Below are positions 16,006 to 24,794 of a stretch of DNA of 64,000 bases, one piece after another. Made by a program: the position numbers and the translations under genes. Under the pieces are notes generated by a model. That model had not been told where the DNA came from. It worked only from the letters and a program-made list of their open reading frames with translations, and did not search any database. Position 1 is the stretch's first letter; every line of letters begins with the position of its first letter. Origin of the DNA: Bacillota bacterium (GTDB lineage Bacteria; Bacillota; Bacilli; Paenibacillales; NBRC-103111); contig JAEWMH010000103.1 in NCBI GenBank assembly GCA_023393235.1, positions 26,790 through 90,789 on the forward strand, read 5' to 3'.

Positions 16006-18591
16006 ATGCGAAAAAAGATCTTATCAGCTATGATGGGCGCTTTGTTAAGCACTTCGTTTCTGGCGGGGGCCCTGCCCGTTCAGGCAGCGGATGCGCCTGC
16101 AGCGATTCCGGCCTTTCCCGGAGCCGAGGGCGGAGGCATGTATGCCAGCGGCGGACGCGGCTATGATGTTTATGAAGTGACGAATCTGAAGGACTCCGGT
16201 CCCGGCTCCTTGCGGGAAGCGGTCAGCGGAGATAACCGGATGGTGGTATTCCGTGTATCGGGAACGATTCAATTATCCAGCGCCTTAAGCATCAATGGGC
16301 GGAAGAATATCACCATTGCCGGCCAAACTGCTCCGGGAGACGGCATATGCATTGCCGGCTTTAATACGGACATCAGCAATTCCTTCAACATCATCATCCG
16401 GTATCTGAGATTCCGTCCCGGCTCGGCCAATATCTCCAGCGAGCCGGATGCCATCGGCGGACGGGGCTCCAAGTACCTGATGCTCGATCACATCTCGGCA
16501 GGCTGGTCTACAGATGAATCCATGTCTTTTTATGAAAATGACAATGTGACCGTACAGTGGAGCATTATCAATGAAAGCCTTACTTTATCCGGCCATGTGA
16601 AGGGCAGACACGGCTATGGGGGCATCTGGGGCGGCAAGGATACCACCTACCACCACAATCTGATGACCACCCATACCAGCCGGATGCCCCGGATCGGCAA
16701 CGGAGCTACACCCGGCAGCATTACCATGTCCAATAATGTGATCTATAATTGGGGCTTTAACAACACCTACGGCGGCATGACAACCTTGCTTTCCAATGTG
16801 ATCAACAATTACTACAAACCCGGCCCGTCCACACTCCGTTCGGTGAAGGAGAGGGTGATTAATCCCGGCGACGGGGAGTTTTATGTGAACGGCAATTATA
16901 TGTTCGGCAGTCCGGAGGTAACAGCGGACAATAACAAGGGTATTCAGGATCGGATATCCACCACCGTTATATCCAAAACTCCATTCCAAAACGACGGGTT
17001 TACGAATGTGGTCATCGAGGATGCCCAGGCTGCTTATCAGGCGGTGCTGGCCAAGGCCGGAGCCGTACTACCCCGTAGAGATGCTGTGGATGCCCGGTTG
17101 GTGGAGGATGTCCGCAACGGAACCGGCAGAATCATCAACCGGGAATTCGAGGTGGGCGGGTATCCGGAGCTTAGCTCGGCAGAAGCTCCCTTAGACACGG
17201 ACCATGATGGAATGCCGGATGTGTGGGAGGACGCCAAAGGGCTGGATAAAACCAATCCGGCTGACGGAAAGACCATCACAGCGAGCGGCTACAGCAACCT
17301 GGAGCTGTATCTGAACAGTCTGGCCGACATGTCGTTTGCGCCGGAGAATCCCATTGTAAAGCTGGCCGCCCCCACCTATAACGGGCTTTTTGAAAAAGGC
17401 GGCTCCATGCGGATTGACGTTGTCGCTTCCGATGCGGACGGCATTGCCAAGGTGCAGTTCTTCTGCAATGATATGCTTGTGGGAGAAGATGCGGAAGCGC
17501 CCTATAGCTTTACCCTGGATAACCTGGAAGCGGGGACTTTCTTTATCTCCGCCCGGGCCTATGACACCAAAGGGAATGCGTCCCAGTCCTCTTCCATGCC
17601 GGTGCATGTGAACGGGCCTGAGGTGGAAGCCCCATGGTTAACCGCAGATATCGGCAATACGCCGGTGAATGGCAGCGGCAGTCTGGACGCCTCGGGAGTG
17701 TTGACCGTAAAGGGCTCCGGCAAAATCGTGGGCAAGGCGGACAGCTTCCATTATGTGTATCAGCCCATCATCGGCAATACCACCTTGACGGCGAAGCTGG
17801 ATTCCATTGCGCTGCTGGACAATAATGCCATATCGGGTTTGATGATCCGGGAAAGTCTGGAGCCGGATGCCCCGTTGGCGCTGATCAGCACCTCCATCAT
17901 CAAGGCAGACCGGGATGAGAACGGCAACGGCGACAAGGATGATACCTTCTATGCCACCTTTTTCTCCTCGAGAATGAAGAAAGGCACGGATGCATTGACC
18001 CTGGGCACCACCGACTATCCCCAGGACCGGCTGCCGGCGTTGACGGATAACACCATGCCGATCTGGCTTAAAATCGAAAGAGTGGACGATATCATCGCGG
18101 CTTATACCTCTTATGATGGGGCGGCGTGGAAGGAGCTTGCCCGAACCTCCTTCCCCATGGGAAAAGAAGCCTTGATCGGGTTTGCCGTTGATGCGACCCA
18201 GCCGCAAAACGGAGATGTGTATTACAACACAGCCAAGTTCAGCAATATCATATTGACGGATTCCCTCCGTGTCACAGGGCTGGCCCTTTCGGATGTGACG
18301 GGTGAACCGGTGGAAAGCCTGACGCCGGGTTTGACGGCTGTCGCCTCTGTCACTGTTCAGAATCATTCCATTACTCTGGAGGAAGCAGCCATTGCCATCC
18401 AGCTATGCGATGCCAACGATCAGGTGTTGGGCACCACCTATGTGAAATCCAAGTTCAGCCTCGGCCAAACCAAAACCGTCAAGGCAGGCTTCAGTACACC
18501 GTTGAATCTGGAAGGGCTGAAGGTAAAGGCCTTTGTGGTGAACAACGTGGACGACGGGGAGGTCATATCCAATGAGGCCGTTGCGGACTAA
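16006..18591 (+). CDS. Secreted PL1 family pectate lyase with accessory domains
   Basis: An 861-aa exported polysaccharide lyase. The signal peptide ends near AGALPVQAAD. The beta-helix begins AIPAFPGAEGGGMYASGGRG and contains GSLREAV, the Ca2+-region equivalent MLDHISAGWSTDESMSF, and YHHNLMTTHTSRMPRIGNG with Arg226 and Arg229, one of which should be the catalytic base of PL1 lyases. After about residue 400, a DTDHDGMPDVWEDAKGLD calcium-binding linker leads to an Ig-like domain (about 445-540), a concanavalin-type domain (about 545-750) and a C-terminal Ig-like module. The C-terminal module resembles that of the pectin methylesterase 22 bases upstream, so the two were likely built together and form an operon. 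GGAGGATCCTT precedes ATG 16006. Confidence 0.88.
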   Translation: MRKKILSAMMGALLSTSFLAGALPVQAADAPAAIPAFPGAEGGGMYASGGRGYDVYEVTNLKDSGPGSLREAVSGDNRMVVFRVSGTIQLSSALSINGRKNITIAGQTAPGDGICIAGFNTDISNSFNIIIRYLRFRPGSANISSEPDAIGGRGSKYLMLDHISAGWSTDESMSFYENDNVTVQWSIINESLTLSGHVKGRHGYGGIWGGKDTTYHHNLMTTHTSRMPRIGNGATPGSITMSNNVIYNWGFNNTYGGMTTLLSNVINNYYKPGPSTLRSVKERVINPGDGEFYVNGNYMFGSPEVTADNNKGIQDRISTTVISKTPFQNDGFTNVVIEDAQAAYQAVLAKAGAVLPRRDAVDARLVEDVRNGTGRIINREFEVGGYPELSSAEAPLDTDHDGMPDVWEDAKGLDKTNPADGKTITASGYSNLELYLNSLADMSFAPENPIVKLAAPTYNGLFEKGGSMRIDVVASDADGIAKVQFFCNDMLVGEDAEAPYSFTLDNLEAGTFFISARAYDTKGNASQSSSMPVHVNGPEVEAPWLTADIGNTPVNGSGSLDASGVLTVKGSGKIVGKADSFHYVYQPIIGNTTLTAKLDSIALLDNNAISGLMIRESLEPDAPLALISTSIIKADRDENGNGDKDDTFYATFFSSRMKKGTDALTLGTTDYPQDRLPALTDNTMPIWLKIERVDDIIAAYTSYDGAAWKELARTSFPMGKEALIGFAVDATQPQNGDVYYNTAKFSNIILTDSLRVTGLALSDVTGEPVESLTPGLTAVASVTVQNHSITLEEAAIAIQLCDANDQVLGTTYVKSKFSLGQTKTVKAGFSTPLNLEGLKVKAFVVNNVDDGEVISNEAVAD

Positions 18592-18627
18592 ATCGGGAAC
18601 CAAGTTCTCTAGGACAGGAGCGGGCGT

Positions 18628-20538
18628 ATGAAAAAAACAGGTCAACAGCTCATGCGGGCTTTTGCGGCATTGCTGGTTATGGCAATGGTTTTTGCCAATG
18701 GAGGGATAGGGCAGGCTGCGGATTTGCAGGTAACAGTCAGCCAAACCGTGGATCAAAATCTGGCATCATTTTCTGTAAAAGGGGCATCAGGCAGCACACA
18801 GGTGTCCATTGTGGTGATGCAGAAGCTTACCCGGTCCATCGCTTATATGGATCAGGGGATGACAGCGGGGGGAGAGGTGCGTTTTACCACGCTGCTGCCC
18901 AAAGGCGATTATACCGGCTACGTCAGCACCCCGGGTGCTGCCAAAGTGATGCTGCAGGATTTCAGCATCGAGAAGGAGGAAACCATTACCGGCTTCAAGG
19001 CATTGAAGGCCGTTACGGTGGCGAAGGACGCCCGCGCTGTATTGCCCAGCACCGCCATTGCAGTGTTTGACAGCGGGGCCAACCGGGAGGTCGGCGTACA
19101 ATGGCCAGACGTGCCGGGAACAGATACCCCCGGTGAATACAACGTCTCCGGCGTGGTTAACGGGACAGCGCAGAAGGTGGAGCTGAAGCTGATTGTCAAC
19201 GGAGCAACACCGACGCCGACACCAACGGCAACGCCGACACCAACGCCGACGCCGACACCAACGGCAACACCGACGCCGACACCAACGTCCGATTCGGAGG
19301 GGGAATCTGAGCCGTCCTCTGGCGGGCCAACACCGGTGCCGACACCTGCAGTGACTCCATCGGCTTCGCCGAGTGGGGCTGCAGCGATTAAGGCGGCCGC
19401 TGTCCTTGACGGCACCACTGCTAAAGCGGAGATTACCCCGGATGCCATCAGCAGCGCATTTGCCAAGGCAACGGCGGACAGCAAGGGCATCAAAAGGGTT
19501 GAGATCGTAATCGGTGAGGCAGCGGGAGCCAAGGTTTATGAGCCGGTGCTTCCGGCAAGTGCCGTAACCGGCGGCAATGCCAGTCAATTGGTGAAAGTGA
19601 CGACTCCCGTGGGAGCGGTTGAGCTGCCGGGGAATCTGCTTCCACCGCAGCAAGCGGGTGGAAGCTCCACGGTTTCCCTTGTAATGGGAGCCATCGGCAC
19701 ATCTGGGATAACAGATCCTGCTCTAAAAGCTGTGGCGGGAGACCGTCCGGTACTGGAGCTGGTGCTGAAGGCTGGAGGAAAAGCAATTGATCCCGGTCAA
19801 CAAGCAGCACGGGTCAAGATTTCCATTCCATACCAGCCTAAAGCCGGGGAAAATCCGGAGCATCTGGTCATCCAATATGCGGATGAGGAAGGCAATCTCC
19901 GTAAAATCCCCAATACTAAATATGATGCGGGTACGGGCATGGTCACCTTTACCGCAGCCCCATCCGGCCAATTTGCCTTAACGTATGTAGTCAAGAGCTT
20001 CAAGGACAGTATGAACTATCCGTGGGCGGAGAATGCCATCGGCGTATTGGCCTCCAAGGGTATTATAGAGGGCACCTCGGAAACGGAGTTTTCTCCTGAG
20101 GAACCCATTACCAGGGCGGATTTCCTGGTCCTTTTGGTCCGTACCTTGGGGTTGAACGCCGATTTTACCGGCAATTTCAGTGATACCAGCCCTTCCGACT
20201 ATTATTATGAAGCCCTGGGCATCGCCAAACAGCTTGGGATCAGCAATGGTGCGGAAGGAAATTCGTTCCATCCTCAGGATCCCATTACCCGGCAGGAGCT
20301 GATGGTGCTGAGCGCCAGAGCACTTCAGTTGGCGGAGGTAATCGGCAAATCCGGCGGCGCCGCGGAGCTTGACTCCTTCCACGACAGCGCGGATGTGGCT
20401 GCATATGCCAAGGAAAGTATTGCGGCTATGGTCAAAGCCGGGATTGTAGCCGGCAAGGGAGAAGCCTTGGCTCCGCTGGACCAGGCGACCCGCGCAGAAA
20501 CCGCGGTGATTATGTACCGGATTTTCAATAAGCTGTAG
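18628..20538 (+). CDS. SLH-domain cell-surface protein with Thr-Pro linker
   Basis: A 636-aa exported protein. A signal peptide (MKKTGQQLMRAF, core ALLVMAMVF, AQAAD-like end) is followed by a beta-domain and a bacterial Ig-like (Big_4-type) domain at about residues 130-190. Next comes a Thr-Pro linker (about 193-220), an acidic/Ser segment, a mixed beta region, and three SLH repeats (about 453-510, 515-575, 580-636). Each SLH carries the ITRADF, ITRQEL or ATRAET core that binds pyruvylated secondary cell-wall polymer. It has no catalytic domain, and it is third in the run after the two pectinases, which lack anchors. It may therefore be a surface scaffold or substrate-holding protein for them; this is inference. 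ATG 18628 has ACAGGAGCGG upstream. Confidence 0.85.
   Translation: MKKTGQQLMRAFAALLVMAMVFANGGIGQAADLQVTVSQTVDQNLASFSVKGASGSTQVSIVVMQKLTRSIAYMDQGMTAGGEVRFTTLLPKGDYTGYVSTPGAAKVMLQDFSIEKEETITGFKALKAVTVAKDARAVLPSTAIAVFDSGANREVGVQWPDVPGTDTPGEYNVSGVVNGTAQKVELKLIVNGATPTPTPTATPTPTPTPTPTATPTPTPTSDSEGESEPSSGGPTPVPTPAVTPSASPSGAAAIKAAAVLDGTTAKAEITPDAISSAFAKATADSKGIKRVEIVIGEAAGAKVYEPVLPASAVTGGNASQLVKVTTPVGAVELPGNLLPPQQAGGSSTVSLVMGAIGTSGITDPALKAVAGDRPVLELVLKAGGKAIDPGQQAARVKISIPYQPKAGENPEHLVIQYADEEGNLRKIPNTKYDAGTGMVTFTAAPSGQFALTYVVKSFKDSMNYPWAENAIGVLASKGIIEGTSETEFSPEEPITRADFLVLLVRTLGLNADFTGNFSDTSPSDYYYEALGIAKQLGISNGAEGNSFHPQDPITRQELMVLSARALQLAEVIGKSGGAAELDSFHDSADVAAYAKESIAAMVKAGIVAGKGEALAPLDQATRAETAVIMYRIFNKL
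19207..19287 (+). repeat. Coding tandem repeat (Thr-Pro linker of the SLH protein)
   Basis: About 80 bases of ACACCGACGCC / ACACCAACGGCA-type units encode (T-P/A-T-P)n. A 20-25 base block recurs nearly identically at least three times, so this stretch is prone to length change by slippage. Confidence 0.9.
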
Positions 20539-20638
20539 GCATAGGCGCTGGAATGGGCCGGGAGAGGATATCCAGTTGGTCGGCCAGTCCAGCCGGTCGG
20601 CCAGTCAAGCCTGGCCAGCTGGTCAGGCTGGCGGGGAG

Positions 20639-20820
20639 CCGGACTCCAGAGCCGTTATTTGCTCCCAATGCACTTTTGCGGATTTTACGGACTCAGGATG
20701 CGCTATTGTTCCGCCAAACCACTCCATTTGGCCTCTTTTTCCCAAATAACGGCTTCTCAGTCCGCGAATTGAGAATAACGGCGGTTTTTCGCCAAATAGC
20801 GGCTTCTCTGTCCATTAGGC
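20639..20820. repeat. Intergenic repeat cluster (AATAACGGC / AATAGCGGC units)
   Basis: The 370-base gap after the SLH gene contains several copies of (A)AATA(A/G)CGGC in both orientations. The best pair is 20742-20763 and 20792-20813, 22 bases with two differences, exactly 50 bases apart (core CGGCTTCTC, with CAG or CTG then TCC). Inverted partners include GCCGTTATTTG near 20648 and GCGCTATTG near 20700. Upstream, 20570-20640 is a run of short CCAG/GGTCAG-type repeats. No gene is visible. Confidence 0.75.
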
Positions 20821-20830
20821 TGCCATAACC

Positions 20831-20881
20831 GAGGACTGTCCCGAAAGTCATGACAAATGGCTGGGGACAGCCTCTTTTTTT
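20831..20881 (+). terminator. Rho-independent terminator after the SLH gene
   Basis: GAGGACTGTCCC (20831-20842) pairs with GGGACAGCCTC (20864-20874) with one bulged base, followed by seven T. It is the only good terminator after the pectinase-SLH run, and also lies downstream of the convergent small gene. Confidence 0.8.
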
Positions 20882-20911
20882 GTGCAAATGGTGAGGGATG
20901 CTGCAATAGAA

Positions 20912-21136
20912 TCAGTGACTGCCGCTCTCTTTCCTGTACGCCTCCAGGCAGTCCCGGCATATACACGCCTTCCCTCGGCGCTCTGCCGGAACCCGGTCCC
21001 GCAAGGCTTGGGGAATCCGGGCGGTCATACACCAGCAGCTGTATGGATCTTCGCCTGCTGAAACTGCGCACCCGTTGGCCTGTCCGCAGAGAGGACACCG
21101 GTCATCGCCGGTTTGAAAGTCTGAATGGGTCACCAT
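20912..21136 (-). CDS. Small cysteine-rich CWC-family protein
   Basis: A 74-aa protein with a zinc-ribbon-like pattern: CPLCGQANGC near the N-terminus, then YSCWCMTARIP, then ACICRDCLEAY. This spacing, including the Cys-Trp-Cys core, fits the cysteine-rich CWC family of small proteins with unknown function. ATG 21136 on the minus strand is preceded by AAGGAGGCGC at ideal spacing. A longer frame from 21262 would overlap the divergent gene's leader and has no ribosome site. It is divergent from the metallo-beta-lactamase-fold gene and probably binds a metal. Confidence 0.75.
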   Translation of the reverse strand: MVTHSDFQTGDDRCPLCGQANGCAVSAGEDPYSCWCMTARIPQALRDRVPAERRGKACICRDCLEAYRKESGSH

Positions 21137-21260
21137 GAAGCGCCTCCTTGATGTTTTTCGTAAAATGAGTATAGCAAAATGGCTGCAAAAGGGATATAAA
21201 GAAAGGTAGAGAGGCGGATGCCTGCAATAGACAGAACGGAAATCGGAGGTAACCATATTC

Positions 21261-22220
21261 ATGGGAGCAAGTGATTTTTTTACGATTGAGCAGGTTGCGG
21301 AGGGAATCTGGGCAGCGGTTGTGGTTCCCGGCTCAGGCGCTCTTGGAAATGCGGCTATTCTGGACTTGGGCGATCAGACGGTCGTGGTGGATAGCTTTAT
21401 GCTGCCGCAAGCGGGAGAAGCCTTAAGAGAAACGGCGGAGGCACTCACAGGCAGAACGGTGGGCATCGTGGTGAATACCCATTTTCACGGCGACCATCAT
21501 TATGGAAACCAGGCCTTCCCGGACAGCACCATTATTTCCACCCAAGGGACCAAGGAGCTGCTGCAGGGTTTTGGGGTTCCCAGTGTGGAGGTATGGCAGT
21601 CTGCCCTGCGTAAGCAGATCACCGGATTCGCCGAAACCAAAGCCAAACAAACAGATGCCCGGATAAAAGCTGCTCTGGAAGCGGAAATCGCGGACAAGGA
21701 GCAATTGTTCCTGGCTGTTCCAACCATTACAAGAATGACTGCGCAGCTTACCTTCACAGAGCGGCTAACCCTACACGGCTCTTCCCGCACGGCACAGATT
21801 ATGTCCTGTGGTGGAGGCCACACCCCAAGCGACGCTTTTGTGTATGTGCCGGAGGAAAAGGTGCTGGTGGCCGGCGATCTGGTTCTGGGCAGCCACCATC
21901 CGGCCATGCTGAATGGGGACTCAGCCTCCTGGCTCCGGATTCTGGAGCGCCTGGAGCAGGAGCTGGTTGTCGGCAGCATCATACCCGGACACGGACCGGT
22001 AACCGGTCCCGGCAGGTTAACGGATATGAAAAACTATCTTCATGACATCCAGGCTTATGCGCGTAAAGCAGCGTCAAGCGGTTTATCCCTCGAGCACTGG
22101 CTCACTCAAGGCATACCGGAACCCTATGATGAGTGGGGAAGCTCCCATGTATTCGAATGGAATTTCCGCTGGTTGTTCGATCAGTATTCGGCAGAACTCA
22201 AGGAGGGAAGCGGCGTATGA
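21261..22220 (+). CDS. Metallo-beta-lactamase fold hydrolase
   Basis: A 319-aa cytoplasmic protein with the zinc-binding motif HFHGDHH (His74, His76, Asp78, His79). Further ligands are likely in GGGHTPSD and AGDLVLGSHHPA, and the C-terminal PGHGPVTGP carries the last histidine. It has a helical insertion (about residues 105-150) between the first motif and the second. The family covers lactonases, glyoxalase II and others; the substrate is unclear. ATG 21261 has GGAGGTAACC upstream. Its stop overlaps the next gene's start (ATGA), so it is translationally coupled to an SGNH hydrolase, and they may act on the same acyl substrate. Confidence 0.8.
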   Translation: MGASDFFTIEQVAEGIWAAVVVPGSGALGNAAILDLGDQTVVVDSFMLPQAGEALRETAEALTGRTVGIVVNTHFHGDHHYGNQAFPDSTIISTQGTKELLQGFGVPSVEVWQSALRKQITGFAETKAKQTDARIKAALEAEIADKEQLFLAVPTITRMTAQLTFTERLTLHGSSRTAQIMSCGGGHTPSDAFVYVPEEKVLVAGDLVLGSHHPAMLNGDSASWLRILERLEQELVVGSIIPGHGPVTGPGRLTDMKNYLHDIQAYARKAASSGLSLEHWLTQGIPEPYDEWGSSHVFEWNFRWLFDQYSAELKEGSGV

Positions 22221-23242
22221 AGCAATATTCCTGTACAGAGCATCCGTTTCAAATTTGCGGCTTGGTGCATCAGCTGCTGCCGGGAAAGTTTTGGCGGCTT
22301 CCGGAAGCCATGCTGGAGCAGGTATCGGATGGAGTGGCGGCAAGAGCCGTTCATCCAACAGGGGGACGGATCAGGTTTCGCACTGACTCCACCACTGTGA
22401 CGATTCGGACGTTATTGCGGACCAACGTGGTAGATTGGGCAATTCCTCTATCTGGCTCCGCCGGAGCGGATGTGTATGTGGGGCGGGGCAACGCTGTCCG
22501 GTACGCCGGAATCGCCGTCCCTAAGGATTATGTTAGCAAAACGGGCAGCCTGACTTTTACCAAGGATAAGGTAATGGAGGATATTATTATCCACCTGCCG
22601 AGAAATGAAGAGCTGGAGGATGTCCTCATCGAGTTGGAGGAGGAGTCCCGGGGGGAGGCGCCCACTCCGTATGGGCTTGAACGGCCGATGGTCTTCTACG
22701 GCTCCTCCATTACCGAAGGCGGCTGTGCCTCCCGGGCAGCCAATGCATATACGGCCTTGTTGTCCAAATGGCTGGATGCGGATTACATCAATTTGGGGTT
22801 TTCGGGTTCGGCCAAGGGGGAGCTGGAGCTGGCGGCTTATATCGCCGGTTTGGAGATGAGTGTGTTTATCTATGATTACGACCATAACGCACCCGATCCG
22901 GAGCATCTGGAGAAAACCCATGAGCCGTTTTTTCGGACGATCCGCCAAGCGCAGCCGGAGCTGCCGGTTCTGTTCCTAACGAAGCCAGACTTTGACCAGG
23001 ACCCGGCAACGGCCGTACTACGCCGTAGTACCATCCGCCGCACCTACGAAAACGCACAAACCTCCGGTGACCGCAACGTTTATTTTATCGAAGGGGAAAC
23101 CTATTTTGGCCGGAAGGACCGGGAAGCCTGTACGGTGGACGGCTGCCATCCCAATGATCTGGGCTTTATGCGGATGGCCGAAACCATTTACCCGGTGCTG
23201 CAAAACATCCTGACTCAGCGGAATAGAGAGGGGCGCGCGTGA
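22217..23242 (+). CDS. SGNH/GDSL family esterase
   Basis: A 341-aa cytoplasmic protein with two parts. Residues 1-150 form a beta-sandwich of the kind found before GDSL_3-type catalytic domains. The SGNH domain follows, with FYGSSITEGG (nucleophile Ser164), the GFSGSAKGE Gly block, FIYDYDHN as the Asn block, and VDGCHPNDLGF with the catalytic Asp and His. Such two-domain enzymes often remove acetyl groups from sugars. The start overlaps the preceding stop by four bases; an upstream in-frame start lies inside the previous gene and is unlikely. A carbohydrate acetyl-esterase role would fit the nearby pectin genes, but this is inference. Confidence 0.8.
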   Translation: MKQYSCTEHPFQICGLVHQLLPGKFWRLPEAMLEQVSDGVAARAVHPTGGRIRFRTDSTTVTIRTLLRTNVVDWAIPLSGSAGADVYVGRGNAVRYAGIAVPKDYVSKTGSLTFTKDKVMEDIIIHLPRNEELEDVLIELEEESRGEAPTPYGLERPMVFYGSSITEGGCASRAANAYTALLSKWLDADYINLGFSGSAKGELELAAYIAGLEMSVFIYDYDHNAPDPEHLEKTHEPFFRTIRQAQPELPVLFLTKPDFDQDPATAVLRRSTIRRTYENAQTSGDRNVYFIEGETYFGRKDREACTVDGCHPNDLGFMRMAETIYPVLQNILTQRNREGRA

Positions 23243-23772
23243 AGAGAAAGCTGGTTATTGGGGTTTGTATGTTAGCTTTAGGAATCTTCATATTCTGGGA
23301 GGATATCTACGGATTCCGTACCTTGGAGGAGGCTGTAAATGCTGAGTTCAAGTCGCCCGTACAGATTGTCAACCAGGATGCCCAGAACCGTCTGGTTATG
23401 TTCAAGGACAAAACCCAGTATGTGCTGGGGGTATACCGGGAATGGAACGGGAGATTGTATTATAAAAATGACCGCGGAAGCTCCGGATGGACAGCCAGTA
23501 CCATGAATGGTCCTGCTTTTCTGGTGGTGGCAGAGAAGAAACCGGACAGAGGCAACTTTGTTTGGGGAGCGCTTTATACGGACATTCCCGTGCGGTCGTT
23601 TCTCGTGGAGTACAAAAATGGGGATATCCAGGAAGTGAATGCAAGACAGAATACTTTTGTGGTGAAAATGCCGGAGATTTACCGGGATTCGTCCGAGTTG
23701 GGCGCCGCGTCTATTGTCAAGTCCGTAAACGCCTATGGATTGGATAATCAGCTCATTAAAACCTGGAAATAA
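23239..23772 (+). CDS. Hypothetical membrane-anchored protein
   Basis: A 177-aa protein with an N-terminal membrane helix (LVIGVCMLALGIFIFW, residues 5-20) and an extracytoplasmic beta-rich domain. No family is recognised. The GTG start at 23239 overlaps the stop of the SGNH gene (GTGA), so it is the third gene of a tightly coupled set (MBL-fold, SGNH, this). The body, for example MFKDKTQYVLGVYREWNGRLYY, resembles small Bacillus-type proteins of unknown role. Confidence 0.65.
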   Translation: MKRKLVIGVCMLALGIFIFWEDIYGFRTLEEAVNAEFKSPVQIVNQDAQNRLVMFKDKTQYVLGVYREWNGRLYYKNDRGSSGWTASTMNGPAFLVVAEKKPDRGNFVWGALYTDIPVRSFLVEYKNGDIQEVNARQNTFVVKMPEIYRDSSELGAASIVKSVNAYGLDNQLIKTWK

Positions 23773-23794
23773 TCCAAAGAAAGGAGGGTTTACG

Positions 23795-24712
23795 ATCAAG
23801 CTGGAGCGGCTTATCTCCATCATCTACAAGCTGTTGAATCATGAGGTGCTGTCCGCATCCACGTTGGCCGAAGAGTTCCAGGTTTCCCCAAGAACCATCT
23901 ACCGGGATATTGATGTGATTTGTGCCGCAGGCTTTCCGGTGGTTTCCTATCAGGGGATGAACGGCGGGTACGGCATGATGGACGGATATAAAATGGATAA
24001 AACGCTGCTAGGTTCCTATGACGTGGCTTCGGTGGTTACCGTGCTCAGAGGGCTCGCCTCCGTCTTTGAGGATGAACGGGCACAAGGAACCATTGAGCGG
24101 ATGCAAACGTTAGGGCCGGATGACCAAGCTCCCAGCGTGGCCGTGAATTTGGACACCCGCCGCACAGACCCGGAGGCTCTGCCGCAGCTGCGCGCGGCTA
24201 TTTCTCAGCGCCTAACCGTCTGTTTCGATTATGTGAATGCCAAGAATGAGCGCACCACCCGGGACCTGGAGCCGGCGGGGCTTCAATTTAAATTCGGCAA
24301 CTGGTACGTTACCGGATTCTGCCGTTCCCGGAAGGAGCAGCGGGAGTTCCGGTTATCCCGGATGCTCAATCTGCGCCTGACAAGGGAGACCTTTGCGCCG
24401 CAGCAGGAATTATCCCGTGAAGTTGAAGCAACTTCCGGAGCTTATGAAGCCCAACTGGAGGATGTGGTGGTCCGGGTAAAACCGGAAGCAATGGCGGAAG
24501 CGCTGGACCAGTTTCATCAGTCGGAAAAGGAGTTCCATGCCGATGGCAGCATGACGCTTCGGCTCAGGGTTTACCAGCCTTTGGAAGCACGATGGTTATG
24601 GTCGATGCTATTGGGTTTCGGAAGCGGGGCGGAAGTGATGGAGCCGCCTGCCTTGCGGGGAATTCTGAAGCAGCAGCTGCAGCAAGCTTTGCGATTCTAT
24701 GAAGAAGTGTGA
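23795..24712 (+). CDS. WYL-domain transcription regulator (YafY type), apparent ATC start
   Basis: A 305-aa cytoplasmic regulator. An N-terminal helix-turn-helix (KLERLISIIYKLLNHEVLSA, then LAEEFQVSPRTIYRDID) is followed by a WYL domain (about 140-210, with FGNWYVTGFCRSRKEQREFRLSRM) and a WCX-type C-terminus. Family members normally begin MKLERLISI. Here the codon at the Met position is ATC (23795), 6 bases after AAAGGAGGG, with no ATG, GTG or TTG at that distance. The only upstream ATG in frame (23735) lies inside the preceding gene and has no ribosome site. Either translation starts at ATC, or the base is wrong, or the 20-residue-longer form is used. WYL regulators usually respond to DNA damage or small ligands. 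Confidence 0.8.
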   Translation: MKLERLISIIYKLLNHEVLSASTLAEEFQVSPRTIYRDIDVICAAGFPVVSYQGMNGGYGMMDGYKMDKTLLGSYDVASVVTVLRGLASVFEDERAQGTIERMQTLGPDDQAPSVAVNLDTRRTDPEALPQLRAAISQRLTVCFDYVNAKNERTTRDLEPAGLQFKFGNWYVTGFCRSRKEQREFRLSRMLNLRLTRETFAPQQELSREVEATSGAYEAQLEDVVVRVKPEAMAEALDQFHQSEKEFHADGSMTLRLRVYQPLEARWLWSMLLGFGSGAEVMEPPALRGILKQQLQQALRFYEEV

Positions 24713-24738
24713 CAGCCTGTTGTCATACTTCTTTTTTT
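24704..24738 (+). terminator. Rho-independent terminator overlapping the WYL gene end
   Basis: GAAGTGTGACA (24704-24714) pairs with TGTCATACTTC (24721-24731, one G-T pair), followed by seven T. The left arm includes the WYL gene stop codon. Confidence 0.85.
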
Positions 24739-24794
24739 ATAATGGGAGCAGGTTCCAACAAATTCATCCCAAGAGTCGTAAAGGAGACCGTTAT

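Noticed and set aside
19207..19287. Tandem repeat considered as CRISPR or a satellite
   Set aside because: It is in frame inside the SLH protein and encodes a Thr-Pro linker.
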